A DNA stretch of 64,000 nucleotides from Coix lacryma-jobi var. lacryma-jobi (lineage: Eukaryota > Streptophyta > Magnoliopsida > Poales > Poaceae): the NCBI GenBank assembly GCA_009763385.1, contig CM019825.1, positions 116,679,131 to 116,743,130 of the forward strand, read 5' to 3'. Position numbers and translations under genes: made by a program. Positions 55,772 to 64,000 of this stretch are shown one piece after another (position 1 is the first letter of the stretch; each line of letters opens with the position of its first letter). The notes under the pieces were generated by a model. The model was given only the letters and a program-made list of their open reading frames with translations. It ran no database searches and was not told the origin of the DNA.

Positions 55772-57285
55772 TGAAAGGATCAAGATTCCCAAGAGGGGGG
55801 TGAATTGGGCTTTTCTAAAACTTTAGCACAAATTAAAACCTATTCAGCCCAATTAACCCCTTGTGCCTAGAAGTGTGTTTCTCTCTACTCTACCGCACAA
55901 AAGACAATGTCTATGCCACTCCTACTCTAGCAAGACAATTCAATAAAGTATGAACAACAAGTATATTGCGGAATTGAATTGCTCAAAGGTAAATGCGTAT
56001 GTAAAGGAGTAGAGATGACACGACGATCTTTTTGCCGAGGTATCAAGGTATCGGCACACTCCGTTGTCCTCGTTGGAGCACCCGCGCAAGGGTATCACTC
56101 CCCCTTGATCCGCGCAAGGATCAAGTGCTCACTGTGAGCTGATTCTTCGCCACTCCGGCCAGGTGAATCGCTCACTACCGGATGCTTTCCAAGCTTCACG
56201 ATCACCACCAAGCCGTCTAGGTGATGCCGATCACCAAGAGTAACAAGCTAGAACTCTCACTTGACCAAGCCAAGGCCAAAGAGATGGATGGATGCACACT
56301 TGCTACTCAATTCTCACTAGGAGGTCACTAATTCTCGTGATTAGCAATTCACTCAACCTCACTAAGGCTCTTGCACTTTCTCACACTCACAATGTGTCTC
56401 TCAGCAGATGGAAGTGGCAAGAACGCTCTAATGAGGAGGGGGAAGAGTATAAATACTCCCCCCAACCGGCCATCCAAAAGAGCATTGAATAACACAGATT
56501 TTGGGGGCATCGGACACTCCGATGCCTGGCATTGGACGCGCCGATGCCCTCAACCCAATGGTCAACTGTACTTTCTGTCAGACTTCTTAAAGGGACATCA
56601 GACGCTGGGCAGCATCCGATGTCATCACATCGGGCGTGTCCGATGTGATTCTGACCTCTCTGGAACCTCTCTGCATGGACATCGGACGCTGGCCCTCAGC
56701 GTCCGATGCCAGCATCCGATATGCCCCTCAGGACACTCACTCACAATAGTGGCAACATCGGAGAGTCCGATGCCATGCACCCGAGACTCTCAAGTCTAGT
56801 GAGCATCGGACGCACGTCTGATGCCCACCAGGCCTGCGTCTGATGCCCTTTTCAAGGGCAAAACTAACTTGGCTCGTGACGCGGCCTTAACGACTTTTCA
56901 TCCTCACGATATAAGGGCTCTCTCAAAGCTACCTAGGGCTATGAAATAATAAGTGTGCACCACACCTACCTCAATAGACTCATCTAGGTCAAGCTACTGA
57001 TTCACGCTCCCCTTTATAGTACGGCCAAAGGAAAAACAAAGACCTAAGACTACCTAAGTGTCCTCCAACACCATATGACACTTAGGCTAGTCTACCACCG
57101 TCTTCGTCGTCCGTCCTTTGAAAACCGAAACGATTTCCATTGCCAGGGGACATGAACTCCATATGCCCGTATCGTCGCCATTACCATGACCTAACTCATT
57201 CCTGTTTCTGCAAAACACACGTTAGTCATAGTAATCTTGTGTTTCATCCAATCACCGAAACCCACTAGGAGCCAAGATGCGTTCA
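55772..57285 (-). repeat. 3' LTR of element G (1514 bp)
   Basis: On the plus strand it runs from TGAAAGGATCAAG to GATGCGTTCA, next to the complement of AAAAAGGGGGAGATT. Palindromes of the type GCATCGGACACTCCGATGC lie at about 56500-56850. The hairpin array of the A-F LTRs is not present. Confidence 0.8.
56500..56850. repeat. GCATCGGAC/GTCCGATGC palindromes in LTR G
   Basis: About eight to ten copies of CATCGGAC...TCCGATG occur, several with one changed arm. The core GGAC/TCC is shared with the palindromes of the other LTRs, but the flanks are different. Confidence 0.75.
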
Positions 57286-57724
57286 ATCTCCCCCTTTTTG
57301 GTGATTGATGACAACACCGACTCGAGTATAGAGAGAGAAGAGGTTTTCAATATCATGACATGTATGAACTTGCGATAAATAAAGAGAAAATGATTAGGGG
57401 AAGCTCATACATATCATGTCAACAACCTGCACTCAACAAGTTAGAGTGAAGAGAAGTGCAAGAGTAATGGAGCTCGAATACCAACTGAATATGAATTAAG
57501 CACAAGTAGTCGAGCGAAACGAAATGACATGTCATTTATGATATCATAGAAGCATAAACATGTCATGAGGTCCATATCACACACATATATATATGATAAG
57601 TAAAAGATATGCGATATAAAGAGCGTATGTGAAACATAACACATCAAAAGAGTCAAATCCCTCTCACATCGCTCCCCCTATCGCTATACTCGACCACTCT
57701 CCCCCTTTGGCGTCAAACACCAAA
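57286..57724 (-). other. 3' non-coding region of element G
   Basis: No gene seen. On the complement the polypurine tract AAAAAGGGGGAGAT adjoins the LTR. A second tract AAAGGGGGAGAG lies opposite about 57700. Confidence 0.65.
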
Positions 57725-59139
57725 CTAAGCGTCGGAGGGCGGAGGTGGCGCAGACGAGTCAGGACCCTCCGGAGTGCGCTGAGTGAACTCAAACTACTGA
57801 AGGAGCGCCTCGGAGTCTGACGAAGTCGAGCCTGTGGCCTGCTGACCCTCGGGAGCTGGAAGCGGAGGTAAAGCGGTCTAGGTCGGTTGTGCCAGCTCTG
57901 ACGGCTCGATCGACTCAGTCTGCTCAATCTTTGTCTGCTCTGTAGCTGTCGCAGTCTCTGTAGCGGTGTCAACCTGAGTATCGGAGTGCGGAAGCTCGGG
58001 TATTGTAGACAACTCAGGCTGAACGGAAGTAGTAGTCTCTGACTGGACACGCTCAGTCTGCTCTGAGGACGCGACGGAGCTCGGTAGTGTCTCTGTGGTG
58101 GAAGTCACTGGAGCCATCGTCGTTGGAGCGGAAACGGGAAAATCTGGAGTGGGCATCCCGGTGAGCTCGCTGAAGCTGGCAGACAGGTCCCGCGTCATAG
58201 TGGTGGTAGTCGCGAACAGGTAGTCTGTCGGACGTGGAGTGAACCCTGTGTGAAGCGGACTGAACAGTTGGGCCCCTCCGGGAGGAGTAGTGAAGCTCGT
58301 GAACTGTGAGGGACCGGGGCCGGAGAACTGTGGCTGCGGACTGAACTGCTGCGGCTGGGGCGGGACAGGTGGCCACTGAAGCTGCTGCTGCTGGGGTGGG
58401 GGCTACTGACACTGCCACTGAGAGGGTCCGCTCATGATCCTCTCCATGAACTCGAGAGTCTGCTTCTGTAGCTCAAGCATCTACCGCTGAAGGGCGTTAG
58501 ACCTCTCCTGTGCCTGCTGCTGGGCCAAAGCGTGAGCCTCGGCTAAGCGCTGCTGCTCCTGTGCAAGCCGCTGGACATCCTGTGTCACTGTCCTCTGCTG
58601 CTCCTCCATCCGAGATAAGATAGCAAGAAGTGCTGGATCGGAGGTAGCTGTACCAGACGTCCCGGCCTGTGAGTCATGTGCGCGAGGCTGAACGTGGGGC
58701 GGGAGCTGGTAGTCCTCGTCGGAGCTGTCGGTGGGGTCCTCGGCCATGAACGTGTCCTCACCCTTTAAGTCAGCAAGCTCCTGCTCGGCGAGGACTCTAA
58801 CAGACTCGTCCTGCTCCTAGGCTGACTCGGGCACCTCTAGAGTATGTCTGGAGCTGGACGGTGCCTTCTGCTGCTGCCGGCGATCTCGACCATGTCCCAA
58901 AAGCTGACTCATGTTGTATGCGGGGAACACAGTTGCGGAACTGATGAGCGATTGTCGCGGTCGAGTCCCTGTGGTGACAGCTACCTTCCCTAGAATGTAG
59001 GAAAACCAGTGTGCGTACGGTAGCTGCCGCCGGGCCTTGATGCCCTCTGCCACGGTGTCCTCCATCTCACAAAGGGTCACATCCCAAACATCGAACTCCT
59101 GCTGCCGAATCAGATATGCAAGCAACCACAGCTGAAGTC
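57725..59139 (-). pseudogene. long extra reading frame of element G, broken only by TAG codons
   Basis: One frame runs on the minus strand from the H insertion to the TAG at 57725-57727, about 470 codons. Five internal TAG stops lie at 58817, 58481, 58403, 57878 and 57794. The N-terminal part (FDVWDVTLCEMEDTVAEG, LPYAHWFSYIL) looks like a plant transposon/retrotransposon accessory domain. The middle is a Q-rich coiled coil, and the rest is rich in P, Q, S and T. Its position before the purine tract fits the extra 3' gene of some Sireviruses. The function is unknown to me. Confidence 0.6.
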
Positions 59140-60299
59140 TGTAACACCTCTGGTGTTTAAGCATGTAATTAACTTGACATATCATCATTAGCATCATTAA
59201 TCATCTTGATCATGATTTCATGTGTATGCATTTGCTTAATGTATCATTTTATGGGATGTACCTCTATTGCAAAAACCCTTATTAGCCCATTCTTCCTATA
59301 AGGGCAAAATGGTAATTTCACCTCTGTGCCTAGTTCTATGTAATTCTTGTTCAAATTAGTGCCCTGATGTTTGTTGCTTTGATCCAAGTTCTAAAATCAG
59401 ATTTGAATTGAGTTTCCTTTTGCAAAACCCTAAAATCCCAAATCCTGGATTTTATCCCCTTTTTAATAACTTTTTCAAAATTCAAAATTTTGAGTTGGTT
59501 CAAAAAGCAAAGTTGCGAATCTGATCAAGAGGAACAACTTTGGTATTTTACAGATTTCTATGTTTCTATATAAAAATTGAAGTAGTAATTTCAAATTCAT
59601 TCAAATTCCAGTTTTTGTCCCCTTTTCAGTTTTAAAAAGTTTTTCAAAAACTATTGAGTTTCAGAAAAAGTGTGTATTAGCAAAGTTATAGGTTTTGTCA
59701 AATGGAACACTTTCATATTGGGAAGATGTCAAGTTTCAGTTTGAAATCCAAAGTAATTTTGATTTGAATCAAATTTGAAAAGTGCCCCTTTTCTGTTTTT
59801 GAATTGTAGTTCAAAAACTATTTGGAATTTGAAAAATGTTCATATTGACAAAGTTGTAGATCTCACTTTTCTGAACAACTTTGGTGTGTTTTGAGTTTTT
59901 GTCGCACAGTTCAAATTTTGGGAGATTTTTGCAAAATTCAGAAACCAGCAAAAGTCAAACCCTAGACCCTAGCACTGTTCTCTTCCCGTAGAGCCAGAGG
60001 CCAGGGGGGGCCCCGGCCATGGCGCCGGCGCTGCGGCTGCAGCGCAGGCGGCTGCTCCCCCACGCGCCACCAACCTGCCACCGATGTTCCCCTTGTTCCC
60101 TCCGCGCCCGCACGCGAGCGCTGACCATCGCTCTCGCCCCTACAGTGCCCAGCCGCCACCGCCGCGTGCCATCGCCGCCGAGCATTGCGCCCGAGCCCCG
60201 GCTGCGCGCCAGCTTATCCGCCAGAGCGCAATCGAGTGCGCACGCCCCCGCAAACCTTACCCGCGCAACCCCGAAGTCTCTACCGTCCCATAGCCGCGC

Positions 60300-60307
60300 T
60301 ATATAAG
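60300..60307 (+). promoter_or_regulatory. TATA box of the H LTR
   Basis: TATATAAG within a GC-rich surrounding (CCGCGCTATATAAGCCGCC). This is the likely transcription start region, about 1.16 kb into the LTR, which leaves about 3 kb of R/U5 in the RNA leader. Confidence 0.65.
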
Positions 60308-60660
60308 CCGCCGGAGCTTCGACCTCCGCATCCACCTCCGCCACCGTGGCCAGCACTCTCCAGACACTCCGCCGCTCCCCTCCTAGCTCAGAAGCTCCGC
60401 CTTGAGCTCGTGAAGCTTTCCCACCCTTCAATTTCACCTTCCCGCCGCCGTTTGCCCGGCGTAAGCTCGCCGTCCCCATCCCCGGCCGAAACCGGCGAGC
60501 TCGGGTTCGTGGAATTCGCCGTCTCCGGCCATGATCATCCTCACCGACCCCCTTGTGTTCCTTGGTCCCGTGCGACTCTAACCCGGCCCTTGCGGTCGCT
60601 GTTGTTGCTCAGGACCGCCGACCGCCGAGCGCCGCCGCCGCGGTCATCTTCTCCCCGAGC

Positions 60661-60742
60661 GTGTCGAGCCTCACCTTCGTGTCGAGCCTCACCCTCGAGT
60701 CGAGCCTCACCCTCGAGAACGAGTCGAGCCTCACCCTCGAGC
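60661..60742 (+). repeat. 18-bp tandem repeat in the H LTR
   Basis: Four copies of GAGTCGAGCCTCACCCTC or close variants, the last separated by six extra bases. Downstream (60780-60990) are further units with CGCCCGAGCCC and GCCTCGG. Confidence 0.85.
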
Positions 60743-63393
60743 CCTGCCTCCGACACGTGGTAAGCATCCGAGCCTTCGGCCTCTGCTTCAACTCCGCTTC
60801 GCCCGAGCCCCAAGTCACGCCTCGGGCAGAGGCCTGTTTCTCCGCTTCGCCCAGCCCAAGTCTCGGCGGCGCATGACCCTCCGCTTCGACCGAGCCCAAG
60901 CCTCGGCGACGCATGCTCTCCGTCTCGCCCGAGTCCGGCCTCGGACCGAGGCTCACTTCTCCGATTCGCCCGAGCCCCGCATTCGCCGAGCCCGGCCTAG
61001 AGGGAGCACAGTGCTCTTCTCTTTTTCTGAGAGTTGTGAATAGTGTTCTGTTTTCTCTTTTTGTATGATTTTCTGTGTGCATCCAAAAATTCTGAAATTT
61101 TTGTGGTAGACTCTTTATGCTCTGAAGTATTTTATAAAATATGAAACTTGAGTTTTGTGCAAAATTTGAAAATATAAATTCCCCTTTTATTGAAAAATGA
61201 AGGTTTTGGTATTTTTGGAGAGTGATTTATAACTCCAAAAATCATGAGACAAATTTTTGTGAGCTTCTTATGCCATGTTTAGTCTCTGGTAAAATTTTGA
61301 AGTCTTTTGGAACAAGTTGATTTTTGAGCTTTTATTTTAATTGTTAAATAGTGCCTTTTGCTAATTAATGTCTGATTTTATTTGAGCACCTTAATGACCT
61401 CCAAAAATTATGAAATTTGTTTTGCCATCTATCTACACATAATGAACTTATGTGATTAATTTGGTAATTTTTGGAGCAACTTCATAAATGACCTTTTAAA
61501 TAAATTAAGAAAATAGAAAAGATGGATTAGGGTTGGTAATAAGTGTTGATGATGTGATCTTTGGATTGATTGATGTTCATAGACCCCTACCCTTTGGTCT
61601 ATGATGTTTGTGATGCTATGTTTGGTTGGTGCTTAGGATAATTATTTAAGGGCTAGTTAATCAATATTGCTTAGGAAGAAATGATTACCTTTTATGCTCA
61701 ACCTAGAATTCAATCATGCTTGCTTAAAAGTAATCTAGAATCAGTGGAATGTCTGGCACCTTAAGTCCATATCATCATTCTCATGAGCATTCATCATTGC
61801 ATCCGTATAGTTGACGAAGAAGGACCTGAAGTCGAGGTAGCCACCGAAGTCTGTCCCCGAGGCGACCCCGAGCTTCGACACCTACTCCAACCCCGAGTCC
61901 GTCTTTTTGCCATCCAGGCAAGCCCCGGTGCATTTAACCCTTTCCTTGAATTTTATAAAATGTTTCCTTAAATGCTTTTGAGTTAAATTATTGCATTAGG
62001 TTTATAGGAGTTGTGTGCTATCCTAATTGATGCACTATCCACCTTGACCACTGATACACCCGATACCTGCTTTTCACAAGGTATTTGAAAAATGCTTAGC
62101 AATGCTATTAAATAGATTTGCAATAAAAATGCCAATTTCAAAGTGTGATCACTTAAGAATCTTTATGGGATTTGGCTTTACTCCCACTATTGGCTAAGTA
62201 TCTGATCCGTACTTAGTCAATGGGAAGGAGAGGTTGTCCTTGCGTACGGTGCCGTCATGTTGTAGTCCGGGACTCAACAGTTGACACCGACCGGGACAGG
62301 GTTGAAAAACTGACAGGACCTGTACTCTTGGGTTAGAGTCCCGAGGTGCTTGTCGCTGGCTGGAAATGTAGGGACCATCCGTATGGGGCCTGCTGGTCAA
62401 GACTTGTAACTATTCACATACTACGGAAAGCTCTGGCTCCGAGAAATCCATTATTGGACCGACAACCGCGCACTGGGAGTGGAGAGATGGCGGAAGTAGC
62501 ATGTACCCACGTGGGTTAGAGTCCCGGATTGGAGTGGTGTACTGTACTTCCGGGTGGCGTAGGACCGGGCCCAATCTTGGAGGAATCGTGGTAGACGAGT
62601 TGGCATATGCAAGCTTGGTGCTACATATGCAGTGTGGATAGGGATCCTCAGCTGAGTATTATTTATCCGGATTAACGTTGCTCCTCGGTTATGGAGACTT
62701 GGTCCACTGACTGTCAACGGAGAGTGGTTCTCAACTAGGAATGTTTTGAAATGTAAAATGAATCATGAATGATGAAGAATTGAGGAAATTCTGAACCTTT
62801 CAAAATAAAATAAGATTTACAAAAAATGCTTTTCTGCAAAATACTTGATCTTGCTTAAGCCTTACCTTGACTACCCTAAGCCTGCATTCCTGAGTCTCCC
62901 CTTTTTCTTTAGTCGGGTAAGTCTTGTTGAGTACCTTTGTACTCAGGGTTTTATTACCCATGTTGCAGGTATGGCAGATTCCTCAGTATGCCTTGGACCC
63001 TGCTGTGTGACTGTTGTTCAGGAGGAGGCCGATGAGGCCGATGAGTGATTATTCACCCTCGGGCTGGGTGATGTATCTTTACCTTAAGTTGTTGTCATAT
63101 GCTACTTGCCGACTCTATCTATTTGAACTATGGTCTGTAATAACTTCACTTTAATTTTATGTGGAACCCTGGTTTGTAAAACTATTGTTATCTAAGTCTT
63201 CCGCTATTTACTCCGATATTACTTGTCAAAATGTTAAAGAGATTGTAACTGAATTGTGAGATGATCCTGCGGACAACGGGCACTGATGTAGCCCAGTAGC
63301 GGAACCGGTCCTAATCTCTTGGCTGTACGGATCGACTGTCAGTGGTTGACGGTGATCAGTGGGCCATGGGATTAGAGCCGTTACGTTACAGAG

Positions 63394-63405
63394 TGGTATC
63401 GGAGC
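63394..63405 (+). promoter_or_regulatory. primer binding site of H
   Basis: TGGTATCGGAGC, three bases after the LTR; one mismatch to the initiator-Met tRNA primer site. Confidence 0.85.
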
Positions 63406-63700
63406 ATCTCACTATGACGTCGCAATCTTTTTGCGAAAACTTCAAAATGTTTTTAACAAGCTAAACTTGACTATTTTGAGTCCAAATTGCTTCTCTCATC
63501 TCATCTTGTCTTTGGCAACTAGTAGCAAGACAACTTGTATAAGCCCTATGTACCTTACCTTAGTAGTTGCATTACCTTGTTCCGTAGGAACGATTCATAC
63601 ATCATGTCACATTCACCTAAGTATAAAAGAGTTCGTCGGGATAGTGGTACCTATACCTTTTTCTTGCTAGCCTTTCTCATCTATAACCTCTTATCCAGAT

Positions 63701-64000
63701 ATGGCCATCATCAAGCGGACTGCCCGCAAGTCGACTGGACCGAACGGTGTGCCGCGTCACCAGCTGGCGCCACGCACAGGAGAAGAGATTGGAGAATCCT
63801 CCAATGGTCGTCGCTTTCCCCGCCGCACCCGCAAGCAGCTGAAGGAGGAAATCAAGAATCTGAAGGCTGAAATGGAGAAAGTGGAGCATGACTTCTACTT
63901 TCTCGCATGGAGTTTTATGAGGCACGAGCTTCCTTGGAACAGGCTAACCGGAACACGATTCGCGCTATCGAGCAGCGCAATGATGCTTGGACCCGCGAGG
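63701..64000 (+). pseudogene. gypsy H gag start with a histone-H3-like N-terminus
   Basis: The frame opens at the first ATG after an in-frame TAG (63668-63670) and runs off the window. After Met the residues read AIIKRTARKSTG, then VPRHQLAPR. Counting as in mature histone H3, A1, K4, T6, A7, R8, K9, S10, T11 and G12 are identical and in register; PR and QLA follow with one residue inserted. A basic segment and a coiled-coil-like helix (KQLKEEIKNLKAEMEKVEHD) come next. Near 63898 the frame seems to shift: the frame two bases over gives SRMEFYEARASLEQANRN, a better gag continuation. This copy is therefore probably broken. Confidence 0.75.

Larger units (their letters stand above)
55772..59139 (-). 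mobile_element. Sirevirus-like copia element G, 3' part
   Basis: A minus-strand element represented by its 3' LTR (55772-57285), a non-coding stretch with the purine tract (57286-57724) and the 3' end of an extra reading frame (57725-59139). It is cut at 59139 by gypsy element H. CAATG (55767-55771) would be its left target duplication. It resembles the A-F elements in its GAGGGGGGTGAATTGGG end region and purine tract, but it is a different family. Confidence 0.75.
59140..63390 (+). repeat. 5' LTR of element H (4251 bp)
   Basis: The LTR begins TGTAACACCTCTGG and ends CCGTTACGTTACA; TGTAAC/GTTACA forms a 6-bp inverted end. It has an AT-rich first kilobase, a GC-rich block at about 59950-61000 around a TATA box, and an AT-rich second half with words such as AAAATTTTGAAGTC. 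Short apparent genes inside (for example 60185-60763) are GC-rich noise. A small frame at 62980-63048 (MADSSVCLG, ending EEADEADE) is of unknown meaning. Confidence 0.88.
59140..64000 (+). mobile_element. gypsy element H (Del/Tekay-like), 5' part
   Basis: The 5' LTR (59140-63390), primer site and start of gag are present; the rest lies beyond the right edge. The very long LTR with TGTAACACC...GTTACA ends and a Met-tRNA primer site fits Del/Tekay chromoviruses of grasses. The lineage is inferred because pol is not visible. AAGTC (59135-59139) is the left target-site candidate. Confidence 0.78.

Noticed and set aside
56292..56799. Overlapping frames of up to 142 codons in LTR G
   Set aside because: They consist largely of the GCATCGGAC palindromes of the LTR and have no protein family features.
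60185..60763. A proline/serine/arginine-rich protein of 192 codons
   Set aside because: It lies in the GC-rich block of the H LTR over the TATA box and tandem repeat, and overlapping frames exist on both strands.

Overview
This window is nuclear DNA of a grass, most likely panicoid, from a retrotransposon-dense and probably heterochromatic region. The evidence is a chain of nested Sirevirus-type Ty1/copia elements, Tat-lineage Ty3/gypsy elements and a 4.2 kb gypsy LTR, plus grass-style hAT, CACTA and Tourist elements. I see no intact host gene. The only host-like coding sequence is a decayed RPA70-like pseudogene at 54.6-55.7 kb. Species and lineage names are inferences from motifs.

The layout is a stack of insertions whose order can be read from LTR ends and target-site duplications (TSDs). 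The oldest layer I can follow in the middle is copia element E (32600-36008, resuming at 51629-52001). Its left side was hit by gypsy G2 (27801-32599, internal region plus 3' LTR). G2 was hit by Sirevirus D (25594-27800, minus strand). D was hit by gypsy G1 (5664-25593). G1 in turn received Sirevirus A (1-5663, its 5' part off the window), full-length Sirevirus B (7834-19699, minus strand, TSD CATGA) and solo LTR C (21954-24050, TSD TCGAC). Element E also carries a non-autonomous hAT (33527-35099, 8-bp TSD CTCACTAT), which holds a Tourist MITE and a long palindrome. E further carries gypsy G3 (36009-51628, TSD CTTAT). G3 contains a CACTA element (39873-42235, TSD TGA) with a tRNA-like Pol III segment, and solo Sirevirus LTR F (48348-50306, TSD CCACC). 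To the right lie a gypsy 3' end and LTR (52002-about 53490), an unassigned stretch, the RPA-like pseudogene, the 3' part of another Sirevirus-like element G (55772-59139, minus), and the 5' LTR and gag start of a chromovirus-like gypsy element H (59140-64000).

Almost all retroelement genes are broken. B and G2 keep most domains. G3 has kept gag and protease, lost reverse transcriptase to integrase, and carries two intron-containing genes in antisense, one with a plant-mobile-domain-like sequence.

The observations I rate highest are: (1) the Gag of element H starts with a near copy of the histone H3 tail, in exact register through K4, K9 and S10; (2) the six Sirevirus LTRs A-D and F carry a tandem array of short hairpins in U3 whose stems change sequence while staying paired; (3) a roughly 470-codon frame in element G is interrupted by five stops, all TAG, with no frameshift, as expected if methylated CAG sites deaminated.
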